Of a stretch of 64,000 nt of DNA, positions 54,177 through 64,000 are shown piece by piece. The DNA comes from Azorinus chamasolen (lineage: Eukaryota; Mollusca; Bivalvia; Cardiida; Solecurtidae). A program made the translations under genes and the position numbers. Below the pieces are notes generated by a model. It had not been told where the DNA came from and did not search any database. It saw nothing but the letters and a program-made list of their open reading frames with translations. The stretch covers positions 31,066,620-31,130,619 of the forward strand of contig OY755240.1 in assembly GCA_963576725.1 (NCBI GenBank), in the 5' to 3' direction. The first letter of the stretch is position 1, and the number at the start of each line of letters is the position of its first letter.

Positions 54177-54443
54177 GATAAGAGTGTCTTATTTAAACTT
54201 AAATACCAGTCGGGATTATCCATAATGATACTTAACGTACGCTATTTTACCAAAACGATACCATCAGATATGGAAAACATCATGCAAGTTTAAACTTTTA
54301 GACTGCTGGGCAGACTTTTGTTGGTAACAGAAGCATGGACCTCAGTTGTCATGGTTGATGTATCTTGACTTTCTGTTCAACAACACGGCCAGTGTCTCCA
54401 ACAGTCGGGATCAGTAATGAGACGTCGGGTTCCAAAGTGCTTG

Positions 54444-57400
54444 CATAGGTTATCCGCCCACAAGAAGTTAAATGCATAGGTTATCCGCCCACAAGAAGCT
54501 AAATGCATAGGTTATCCGCCCACAAGAAGCTAAATGCATGGGTTATCCGCCCACAAGAAGTTAAATGCATAGGTTATCCGCCCACAAGAAGCTAAATGCA
54601 TATGTTCTCCACCCATAAGAAGCTAAATGCATAGGTTAACCGCCCACAAGAAGTTAAATGCGTAGGTTATCCGCCCACAAGAAGTCAAATGCATAGTTTA
54701 TCCGCCCACAAGAAGTTAAATGCATAGGTTATCCGCCCACAAGAAGCTAAATGCATAGGTTATCCGCCCACAACAAGCTAAATGCACAGGTTATCCGCCC
54801 ACAAGAAGCTAAATGCAAAGGTTATCCCCCCACAAGAAGCTAAATGCATAGGTCATCCGCCCGCAAGAAGCTAAATGTATAAGTTATCCGCCCACAACAA
54901 GCTAAATGCATAGGTTATCCGTCCACAAGAATATAAATGCATAGGTTATCCGCCCGCAAGAATCTAAATGTATAGGTTATCCACCCACAAGAAGCTAAAT
55001 GCATAGGTTATCCGACCGCAAGAAGCTAAATGCATAGGTTATCCGCCAACAAGAAGCTAAATGCATAGGTTATCCGATCGCAAAAGCTAAATATATAGGT
55101 TATCCGCCCACAAGAAGCTAAATGCATAGGTTATCCGCCCACAAGAAGCTAAATGCATAGGTTATCCGCCCACAAGAAGCTAAATTCATAGGTTATCCGC
55201 CCACAAGAAGCTAAATGTATAGGTTATCCGCCCGCAAGAAGCTAAATGTATAGGTTATCCGCCCACAAGAAGCTAAATGCATAGGTTATCCGCCCGCAAG
55301 AAGCTAAATGCATACGTTATCCGCCCACAACAAGCTAAATGCATAGGTTATCCACCCACAAGAAGCTAAATGCATAGGTTATCCGCCCGCAAGAAGCTAA
55401 ATTCATAGGTTATCCGCCCACAAGAAGCTAAATGCATAGGTTATCCGCCCGCAAGAAGCTGCATGTATAGGTTATCCGCCCGCAAGAAGCTAAATGCATA
55501 GGTTATCGGCCCGCAAGAAGCTAAATGCATAGGTTATCCGCCCACAAGAAGCTAAATGCATAGGTTATCCTCCCACAAGAAGTTAAATGCATAGGTTATC
55601 CGCCCACAAGAAGCTAAATGCATAGGTTATCAGCCCACAAGAAGCTAAATGTATAGGTTATCCGCCCACAAGAAGCTAAATGAACAGGTTATCCACCCAC
55701 AAGAAGCTAAATGCATAGGTTATCCGACCGCAGGAAGCTAAATGCATAGGTTATCCGCCCGCAAGAAGCTAAATGTACAGGTTATCAACCCACAAGAAGC
55801 TAAATGCATAGGTTATCCGCCCGCAAAAAGTTAAATGCATAGGTTATCAGCCCACAAGAAGCTAAATGTATAGGTTATCCGCCCACAAGAAGCTAAATGT
55901 AGAGGTTATCCACCCACAAGAAGCTAAATGCATAGGTTATCCGCCCGCAAGAAGCTAAATGTATAGGTTATCCGCCCGCAAGAAGCTAAATGTACAGGTT
56001 ATCCACCCACAAGAAGCTAAATGCATAGGTTATCCGCCCGCAAGAAGCTAAATGCATAGGTTATTCGCCCACAAGAAGCTAAATGTATAGGTTATCCGCC
56101 CTGAGGAAGCTAAATGCATAGGTTATCCGCCCGCAAGAAGCTAAATGTACAGGTTATCCACACAATAGAGGCTAAATGCATAGGTTATCCGCCCGCAAGA
56201 AGCTAAATGCATAGGTTATCCGCCCGCAAGAAGCTAAATGCATAGGTTATCCGCCAGCAAGAAGCTAAATGTATAGGTTATCCGCCCACAAGAAGCTAAA
56301 TGCATAGGTTATCCGCCCACAAGAAGCTAAATGCATAGGTTATCCGCCCGCAAGAAGCTAAATGCAAAGGTTATCCCCCCACAAGAAGCTAAATGCATAG
56401 GTCATCCGCCCGCAAGAAGCTAAATGTATAAGTTATCCGCCCACAACAAGCTAAATGCATAGGTTATCCGTCCACAAGAATATAAATGCATAGGTTATCC
56501 GCCCGCAAGAATCTAAATGTATAGGTTATCCACCCACAAGAAGCTAAATGCATAGGTTATCCGACCGCAAGAAGCTAAATGCATAGGTTATCCGCCAACA
56601 AGAAGCTAAATGCATAGGTTATCCGATCGCAAAAGCTAAATGCATAGGTTATCCGCCCACAAGAAGCTAAATGCATAGGTTATCCGCCCACAAGAAGCTA
56701 AATTCATAGGTTATCCGCCCACAAGAAGCTAAATGTATAGGTTATCCGCCCGCAAGAAGCTAAATGTATAGGTTATCCGCCCACAAGAAGCTAAATGCAT
56801 AGGTTATCCGCCCACAAGAAGCTAAATGCATAGGTTATCCTCCCACAAGAAGCTAAATGGATAGGTTATCCGCCCACAAGAAGCTAAATGCATAGGTTAT
56901 CAGCCCACAAGAAGCTAAATGTATAGGTTATCCGCCCACAAGAAGCTAAATGTACAGGTTATCCACCCACAAGAAGCTAAATGCATAGGTTATCCGACCG
57001 CAGGAAGCTAAATACATAGGTTATCCGCCCGCAAGAAGCTAAATGTACAGGTTATCAACCCACAAGAAGCAAAATGCATAGGTTATCCGCCCGCAAGAAG
57101 CTAAATGCATAGGTTACTCGCCCACAAGAAGCTAAATGTATAGTTTATCCGCCCACAAGAAGCTAAATGCATAGGTTATCCGCCCGCAAGAAGCTAAATG
57201 TATAGGTTATCCGCCCGTAAGAAGCTAAATGTATAGGTTATCCACCCACAAGAAGCTAAATGCATAGGTTATCCGCCCGCAAGAAGCTAAATGCATAGGT
57301 TATTCGCCCACAAGAAGCTAAATGTATAGTTTATCCGCCCACAAGAAGCTAAATGCATAGGTTATCCGCCCGCAAGAAGCTAAATGTACAGGTTATCCAC

Positions 57401-60390
57401 ACAATAGAGGCTAAATGCATAGGTTATCCGCCCGCAAGAAGCTAAATTGTAGGTTATCCGCCCGCAAGAAGCTAAATGTATAGGTTATCCGCCCACAAGA
57501 AGCTAAATGCATAGGTTATCCGCCAGCAAGAAGCTAAATGTATAAGTTATCCGCCCACAAGAAGCTAACTGCATAGGATATTCTCCCGCAAAAAGCTAAA
57601 TGCATAGGTTATCCGCCCACAAGAAGCTAAATGCATAGGTTATCCGCCCACAAGAAGCTAAATGCATAGGTTATCCGCCAGCAAGAAGCTAAATGCAAAG
57701 GTTATCCCCCCACAAGAAGCTAAATGCATAGGTCATCCGCCCGCAAGAAGCTAAATGTATAAGTTATCCGCCCACAACAAGCTAAATGCATAGGTTATCC
57801 GTCCACAAGAATATAAACGCATAGGTTATCCGCCCGCAAGAATCTAAATGTATAGGTTATCCACCCACAAGAAGCTAAATGCATAGGTAATCCGACCGCA
57901 AGAAGCTAAATGCATAGGTTATCCGCCAACAAGAAGCTAAATGCATAGGTTATCCGATCGCAAAAGCTAAATGCATAGGTTATCCGCCCACAAGAAGCTA
58001 AATGCATAGGTTATCCGCCCACAAGAAGCTAAATTCATAGGTTATCCGCCCACAAGAAGCTAAATGTATAGGTTATCCGCCCGCAAGAAGCTAAATGTAT
58101 AGGTTATCCGCCCACAAGAAGCTAAATGCATAGGTTATCCGCCCGCAAGAAGCTAAATGCATACGTTATCCGCCCACAACAAGCTAAATGCAAGGTTATC
58201 CACCCACAAGAAGCTAAATGCATAGGTTATCCGCCCGCAAGAAGCTAAATTCATAGGTTATCCGCCCACAAGAAGCTAAATGCATAGGTTATCCGCCCAC
58301 AAGAAGCTAAATGCATAGGTTATCCTCCCACAAGAAGTTAAATGCATAGGTTATCCGCCCACAAGAAGCTAAATGCATAGGTTATCCGCCCACAAGAAGC
58401 TAAATGTACAGGTTATCCACCCACAAGAAGCTAAATGCATAGGTTATCCGACCGCAGGAAGCTAAATGCATAGGTTATCCGCCCACAAGAAGCTAAATGC
58501 ATAGGTTATCAACCCACAAGAAGCTAAATGCATAGGTTATCCTCCCACAAGAAGTTAAATGCATAGGTTATCCGCCCACAAGAAGCTAAATGCATAGGTT
58601 ATCCGCCCACAAGAAGCTAAATGTATAGTTTATCCGCCCACAAGAAGCTAAATGCATAGGTTATCCGCCCGCAAGAAGCTAAATGTATAGGTTATCCGCC
58701 CGCAAGAAGCTAAATGTACAGGTTATCCACCCACAAGAAGCTAAATGCATAGGTTATCCGCCCGCAAGAAGCTAAATGCATAGGTTATTCGCCCACAAGA
58801 AGCTAAATGTATAGTTTATCAGCCCACAAGAAGCTAAATGCATAGGTTATCCGCCCGCAAGAAGCTAAATGTATAGGTTATCCGCCCTGAGGAAGCTAAA
58901 TGCATAGGTTATCCGCCCGCAAGAAGCTAAATGTACAGGTTATCCACACAATAGAGGCTAAATGCATAGGTTATCCGCCCGCAAGAAGCTAAATGCATAG
59001 GTTATCCGCCCGCAAGAATCTAAATGTATAGGTTATCCGCCCACAAGAAGCTAAATGCATAGGTTATCCGCCAGCAAGAAGCTAAATGTATAGGTTATCC
59101 GCCCACAAGAAACTAACTGCATAGGATATTCTCCCGCAAAAAGCTAAATGCATAGGTTATCCGCCCACAAGAAGCTAAATGCATAGGTTATCCTCCCACA
59201 AGAAGCTAAATGCATAGGTTATCCTCCCACAAGAAGTTAAATGCATAGGTTATCCGCCCACAAGAAGCTAAATGCATAGGTTATCAGCCCACAAGAAGCT
59301 AAATGTATAGGTTATCCGCCCACAAGAAGCTAAATGTACAGGTTATCCACCCACAAGAAGCTAAATGCATAGGTTATCCGACCGCAGGAAGCTAAATGCA
59401 TAGGTTATCCGCCCGCAAGAAGCTAAATGTACAGGTTATCAACCCACAAGAAGCTAAATGCATAGGTTATCCGGCCGCAAGAAGCTAAATGCATAGGTTA
59501 CTCGCCCACAAGAAGCTAAATGTATAGTTTATCCGCCCACAAGAAGCTAAATGCATAGGTTATCCGCCCGCAAGAAGCTAAATGTATAGGTTATCCGCCC
59601 GCAAGAAGCTAAATGTACAGGTTATCCACCCACAAGAAGCTAAATGCATAGGTTATCCGCCCGCAAGAAGCTAAATGCATAGGTTATTCGCCCACAAGAA
59701 GCTAAATGTATAGTTTATCAGCCCACAAGAAGCTAAATGCATAGGTTATCCGCCCGCAAGAAGCTAAATGTATAGGTTATCCGCCCTGAGGAAGCTAAAT
59801 GCATAGGTTATCCGCCCGCAAGAAGCTAAATGTACAGGTTATCCACACAATAGAGGCTAAATGCATAGGTTATCCGCCCGCAAGAAGCTAAATGCATAGG
59901 TTATCCGCCCGCAAGAAGCTAAATGTATAGGTTATCCGCCCACAAGAAGCTAAATGCATAGGTTATCCGCCAGCAAGAAGCTAAATGTATAGGTTATCCG
60001 CCCACAAGAAACTAACTGCATAGGATATTCTCCCGCAAAAAGCTAAATGCATAGGTTATCCGCCCACAAGAAGCTAAATGCATAGGTTATCCGCCCACAA
60101 GAAGCTAAATGCATAGGTTATCCGCCCGCAAGAAGCTAAATGCATAGGTTATCCGCCTACAAGAAGCAAAATGCATAGGTTTTCCGCCCGCAAGAAGCTA
60201 AATGTACAGGTTATCCACCCACAAGAAACTAAATGCATAGGTTATCCGCCCGCAAGAAGCTAAATGCATAGGTAATCCGCCATCAAGAAGCCAAATGTAT
60301 ATGTTATACGCCCACAAGAAGCTAAATGCATAGGTTATCCGCCCGCAAGAAGCTAAATGTACAGGTTATCCGCCCGCAAAAAGCTAAATG
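54444..60390 (+). repeat. 31-bp minisatellite, ~192 units, with higher-order structure
   Basis: The consensus unit is CATAGGTTATCCGCCCACAA then GAAGCTAAATG. It is head-to-tail with no spacers. Variants include ACAAG/GCAAG, TGCA/TGTA, a 28-bp unit with GATCGCAAAAGC, and a unit with CACAATAGAGGC. Marker variants recur in blocks: CACAATAGAGG at 56161, 57400, 58947 and 59846 (last spacing 899 bp, exactly 29 units); GCAAAGGTTATCCCCCC at 54815, 56364 and 57695. Recent growth was therefore by duplication of blocks of about 0.9-1.55 kb. No ORF spans it. Confidence 0.98.
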
Positions 60391-60570
60391 TTAAACTGTT
60401 TCACACCGAGGTCCAGATAAGATGCGTAAAGTAAAACATTTTCAAGAATAACTAATTTATTTCTCCACCAACACCTTATGTTCCGAGACAATTCTAAAGA
60501 TTGGTTACAACATAGGATTTGGTGGAGAAATGACGATTTTAGTATCTGAGTATGTACATTTATACATATA
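60391..60570. mobile_element. Family E MITE, copy 2 of 19752-19960
   Basis: Continues directly from the last minisatellite unit with TTAACTGTTTCACACCGAGG. The left arm is reduced (CACCTTATGTTCCGAGACAA) while the right arm GGTTACAACATAGGATTTGG is kept. Confidence 0.65.
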
Positions 60571-60631
60571 TGTTGCTCTGTTGACATCCAAATCGCTCTT
60601 TTTAGGCATAATCGAAATACATGTTGTATGC

Positions 60632-60890
60632 TTAACCTATTACTTCCTGAATATTCATGTAAGAAATAATGTCTTCGTGGTTATCAATAAACTGAGTTGT
60701 ATTTTGTCATATAGACAAAGGAACATTTGTCCTTGGCAAAAACTGTAGAATCAGTTCTATATGTGTCCATGCATAAACAAACAAAGCAACCCCTGATCAG
60801 ATAGTGAATATAATCTAAGCCGGGGTTCTACTCTGTTTTATAGAAAAGGCGTTAATATACACATATATGACGTAAAGGGATACAATAGAA
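60632..60890. mobile_element. Family B MITE, copy 2 of 20008-20260
   Basis: CTTAACCTATTACTTCCTGA, AATATTCATGTAAGAAATAA, GTAGAATCAGTTCTA, CAAACAAAGCAACCCCTGAT, GGGGTTCTACTCTGTTTTA. It ends near GACGTAAAGGGATACA. Confidence 0.68.
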
Positions 60891-61239
60891 ATGATTTGCA
60901 GAAATATCGGACAAGAAATAATTTGCTCAACCTGCTAAAGGTTGAGTTTAGAGCAAGTAAACCATGGTAAAATGATTTCCTGTCAGTATGTGTAAATGCG
61001 GACATTAACAATTTGTAAAGACCTTTCCTAACTATGATCGATACTTTATCATCTCGGAACTGCAACGTTAGGTTGGTATCCACCGACGATGCATTCCTAT
61101 AAAGATGTATATCACGCATGCGCAGTGATTATATATCTCTGTCAAATCCATGTGAATATGTAGCATCAGCTGCTGCTTATTTGATACTTAAAGAACACTA
61201 CACAGGCCAGATTCTAGCTAAATATATATGCTTTGACCC

Positions 61240-61450
61240 TTTCCCTCATACTGACGCGCTTTGGTGCCTCTGTAAAAGTCATTCTTTGAATTCACGGTAA
61301 AAAATAGAGTATTTGCTCCTATGGAGCAAATGCTCTATTTATGACAACGAATTCAAAACTACGCAATTCTAAAACTTTCCTTTTATCTAATAAATGCTCC
61401 TTTATCAGTAGATTTATTCAAAGAGGTTGAATCTAAAATTAGTCTGGAAG
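61240..61450. mobile_element. Family F MITE
   Basis: GACCCTTTCCCTCATACTGA, CCTCTGTAAAAGTCATTC, then the palindrome TAGAGTATTTGCTCC / GGAGCAAATGCTCTATTTA and ATTCAAAGAGGTTGAATCTA. The left TTAA is mutated to TTGA. Confidence 0.72.
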
Positions 61451-61589
61451 GGAATGGATTATGTGGTACATGCATATAATAAAAATCTCTCCCTTGAACC
61501 CAACTGACTGCCCTGTTGATTATTCTATTTTAGTTATTATTTATGTGTGGGGTGGATAGGGGTTATTATATGTGTATTTATTGTCATTT

Positions 61590-61760
61590 ATTGAATATAG
61601 GAGTCTTACAAAGCAAGCGACTGCTTAAAGCAGGGCAAACATAATGCAGAACAATCCCATATGAGCCCTCTGACGGTCTATATTACGTTTAACCTGCATT
61701 AAGTTACCACCTGCCTTACCGACCAATAATTAGACCTTTTTAAGACATGTTCTACTGTTT
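61590..61760. mobile_element. Family A MITE, diverged
   Basis: CAAGCGACTGCTTAAAGCAG and GAACAATCCCATATGAGCC pair with CTGCATTAAGTTACCACCTG. The right end is TTTTTAAGACATGTTCTACT. Confidence 0.6.
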
Positions 61761-61942
61761 TCTTACATACAAGCAAACACATCATACAGTTCATATATGA
61801 TGTTTCTGATCTGGGTCTCCTCTGTTTGCAATGCGCAAATATTCGATGTTATCCAGTAAAGGATTAAGCAAGTATGAAGTACAAAGACAAAGAACCGAAA
61901 TACCCTGTTTATTACCATTTGAACTTCTGCTTGTTTAGTATT

Positions 61943-62420
61943 TCAGAGGTTTCTGAAACTTTTGTATTTTCCTAGTGTATCCCTTGCAGAGTTCGTCTCC
62001 CTGTCGATCACAAATTCTGCGTGCGATTCAGTGAACCAGACAGGCTTTTCAAGTATCTGAACGGAATCATCTATCCCGCGGCCGCCGTGGGTCAATACAA
62101 TGTTTTTATCATCCGTCTTTTAAACAAATTGGAACTGCTCATAAAGGCAATCCGATCCAATCCAATTACTTGGCTTGGATGAGTTCCCAGCGTTTGACTG
62201 TCATATTCAATTATTTGGAAAATATTAGATATTTCTTCTTTATGAAATTTCGCTGGAAATCTTTACCGAGTCGATGCGCGTAGTGATACAAGCAGAAATC
62301 AGGTTTAATCAAACGTTCCCTAATTAGGTAGCTTGTTCGGAAGTAGTTCTGCCCCGCCAATAGATGGGATGATCCGTTTCCGTCAAATCTGGAAGCAAGA
62401 TTAATCTGAGGTTGTCATCG
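61943..62420 (-). pseudogene. Protein-like fragments, minus strand, family unknown
   Basis: Minus-strand translation gives INLASRFDGNGSSHLLAGQ and NYFRTSYLIRERLIKPDF then CLYHYAHRLGKDFQRNF at about 62400-62230. In other frames follow IEYDSQTLGTHPSQVIGLDR near 62180 and THGGRGIDDSVQILEKPVWF then TESHAEFVIDRETNSARDTL and GKYKSFRNL to a stop at 61943. The codons look protein-like and GC-richer than the surroundings, but at least two frameshifts separate the pieces. I cannot name the family; a retroelement or a processed host gene are both possible. Confidence 0.4.
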
Positions 62421-62817
62421 AGTGCTGAGAAAAGGGATTTAGTAAAATTGTACAAATGTTAGTTTCAACCATATCTCCGATATTTGTATTCACTCTTTTG
62501 CACTGATTCAATATTTAATCCCCACTTTCAACAATGGTTTTCAGCACGGGAACATTTTCTGAAGACATAGATTAACTATATGCCCATTACGACTGAAAGT
62601 TATGCTTACTGTTTGTTTGACTTAAGTCAATTTTCAAGAGTTTTATGTGAAATGCCACAGAATGATACATGTGAAACATACAAGGAAAAGCAAGAAAGGG
62701 TATATATTTATTGACATCAAATATATAAGCTCGTGGGAAATTATAAACAAATTTAAAATACAAAGCCACGGTTCAGTGATAATGTGATACCTACATTTAT
62801 ATGATACTAGTAACAGG

Positions 62818-62990
62818 TAAAGGTGCGTACCCAAATACTAAAATCGTTACTTCTCCACTAGACCCTATACTGTGACCACTCTATAGAATCGTCCTTTCGA
62901 GACGATTCTAAAAATGTGGTCACATTATAGTAAAAGTATAGGGTTTGGTTGAGAAATAAAGAAGTTATTCGTAACAATGTTTAAATTTAC
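62818..62990. mobile_element. Family E hairpin MITE
   Basis: AAAGGTGCGTACCCAAATAC on the left; arms AGACCCTATACTGTGACCAC and CTATAGAATCGTCC / GACGATTCTAAAAATGTGG, with a small TAGTAAAAG insertion before TATAGGGTTTGG. Confidence 0.72.
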
Positions 62991-63018
62991 GTTATTGATA
63001 TGTTAAGTACACCATAAT

Positions 63019-63230
63019 TTAACCCTTTCAATGGTGAATATTCAAAGTGGACTGATCAATCAGTATTTACCAATATCGCCCAATCATTTAAAACTATTTA
63101 AATATGCATATATGATTTCCAATGAGAGACAGGACAGAGGCTAGTCGTTGGGATCTCTAGGAGTCCTCTGATCTGGGTCTACATTGTTTTCAAAAGCCAG
63201 TGCATTTGTGTTTCGCATTCAAAGGGTTAA
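63019..63230. mobile_element. TTAA MITE with CCCTTTCAATG ends (family K)
   Basis: TTAACCCTTTCAATGGTGAA at the left and GCATTCAAAGGGTTAA at the right; TTAA on both sides. It contains a degraded hairpin (AGGACAGAGGCTAGTCGTTG / TGATCTGGGTCTACATTGTT). Its right TTAA is shared with the next element. Confidence 0.75.
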
Positions 63231-63590
63231 ACCTTTACCTCATGAATATTCATATAAGAAATTATGCCATTGTGAATATTGACACTTTGTCACACTAACA
63301 TGTAAACAAAGCACAATATTTATTTTAAAATCTGTACCAATCTATAGTAAAATATATATTATTCCAAAATCTGGTTAGACTGCTCTCACAGGCGCCATCT
63401 GATCTGGGTCTACACACACGAAATAATAGCAAGTCCATGTATCGTTAGATTGTCGTCTCGATATCTAGGTAATAAAACTTGACGCCTTTGCAAATACAGC
63501 AGAGCCAGATCAAACGGCTCCTCTGATCTGGCTCTGCTCTGTTTGTTTATAGAGATCTGACTGTATAGTTTCTACCAATACCAACCCTTC
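63227..63590. mobile_element. Family B elements sharing the TTAA at 63227
   Basis: TTAAACCTTTACCTCATGAA, CATATAAGAAATTATGCCAT, CTCTCACAGGCGCCATCTGA, TCTGGGTCTACACACACG. A second hairpin, GCAAATACAGCAGAGCCAGA / TCTGGCTCTGCTCTGTTTG, is at about 63489-63547. Right ends are unclear. Confidence 0.55.
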
Positions 63591-63601
63591 ATAATATTAT
63601 G

Positions 63602-63791
63602 TTCAGTAAAACCTTTCTATAACGGCCACTAAATTGTGTAAATTAGTTGGTATTTAGGGCAGGTGGCTGCATAAAGCATGGTGAAAGTAAAACAGAACGC
63701 TCCAATAGAAGCGTTCTGTTTTACTTTCATCTGCATTTAACACAAACTATTTTATATTATTTAGTGGCTGTTATAGAGGAGTTTTACTGTA
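63602..63791. mobile_element. Family A MITE
   Basis: CAGTAAAACCTTTCTATAAC on the left; GTTATAGAGGAGTTTTACTG-TA on the right. Nearly perfect palindrome GGCAGGTGGCTGCATAAAGC, AACAGAACGCTCCAATAG and complements. Confidence 0.8.
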
Positions 63792-63929
63792 TATATGCCA
63801 TTATAAAATATCATCTATAAAATGTACATGATGTCATTAATGCTAAAATGAACACTCAACAGGGAAGAGGCTAAATTAAGATTGGAGCCTCTGACTATTC
63901 AATAGGTAAATGGTAAACAGTAGAACGTG

Positions 63930-64000
63930 CCTTAACCCATTACCTCATAGGCTATTTTTAGACCCAACCTTTTTTAATAAATCTACCGAAAAGGAGCATT
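63930..64000 (-). mobile_element. Family F MITE, reverse orientation, cut by the window end
   Basis: CTTAACCCATTACCTCATAG, GCTATTTTTAGACCCAACCT and AATAAATCTACCGAAAAGGA are the reverse of the right end of the family F element (TCGGTAGTTTAATTCAAAG...ATGAAGTAATGCGTTAA). The rest lies outside the window. Confidence 0.75.

Larger units (their letters stand above)
53515..61135 (+). repeat. Paralogous block, copy 2 (matches 18890-20510)
   Basis: About 1.6 kb of homologous sequence stretched to 7.6 kb by a 305-bp TA-flanked insertion (53563-53867) and the 5.9-kb minisatellite (54444-60390). The flanks of both insertions are colinear with copy 1. Confidence 0.9.

Noticed and set aside
54444..60390. 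CRISPR-like array of regular repeats
   Set aside because: The 31-bp units are directly adjacent without spacers, in a eukaryotic genome; it is a minisatellite.

Overview
This is eukaryotic nuclear DNA, most likely from a bivalve mollusc. It is AT-rich and almost free of intact coding sequence. It is packed with short inverted-repeat (MITE-like) elements, simple repeats and decayed retroelements. The best taxonomic clue is three to four modular repeats in which about 145-165 bp core units are tandemly repeated and followed by an ACGG/ACAG tetranucleotide tract and a short terminal hairpin. That is the architecture described for bivalve pearl/CvE-type, Helitron-associated elements. The 200-base run of N at 38606-38805 marks a scaffolded assembly. 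Species cannot be resolved from the sequence.

Large-scale layout: the first ~20.5 kb is paralogous to 46.0-61.1 kb in the same orientation. Positions 1-3850 match 46012-49805, by eye about 98% over the first 2.5 kb and falling to roughly 85% at the far end. Diverged blocks continue the alignment (5060-5430 with 49858-50240; 7936-8260 with 50243-50560; 9570-10315 with 50920-51550; 18890-20510 with 53515-61135). Each copy has its own insertions. Copy 1 has a Crypton-like fragment, a tandem duplication carrying a hAT-like element with a perfect 8-bp target duplication, a pearl-like repeat and a 712-bp (TG)n tract. Copy 2 has a 5.9-kb array of a 31-bp minisatellite. The paralogous site at 19721-19751 still holds a single 31-bp unit, so the pre-expansion state is visible.

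Middle (20.5-46 kb): 361-bp tandem repeats, each with an octamer and an X-box-like motif, are split by a reverse-transcriptase fragment (20.8-23.0 kb). A second copy of that retroelement lies at 25.9-26.9 kb. A 4.9-kb unit (27449-32351) is bounded by about 150-bp terminal inverted repeats and TAA direct repeats, and contains a decayed gene of a repeated, cysteine-rich invertebrate protein family. Further retroelement 3' ends lie on the minus strand, with a decayed non-LTR retrotransposon at 37.1-38.2 kb. The only host-gene-like locus is at 40998-46007: two exons of a secreted or receptor ectodomain-like protein with three visible lesions, ending 4 bp before copy 2 of the duplication begins.

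The small elements fall into two groups. One group has TTAA target duplications and CCCTTT ends (piggyBac-like) and carries several unrelated palindromic cores. The other has TA target duplications and CAGTARAACCT-type ends (pogo/Tigger-like). I saw no rRNA, tRNA or CRISPR array, and no gene I would call intact. Family assignments rest on reading motifs by eye; no database search was possible.
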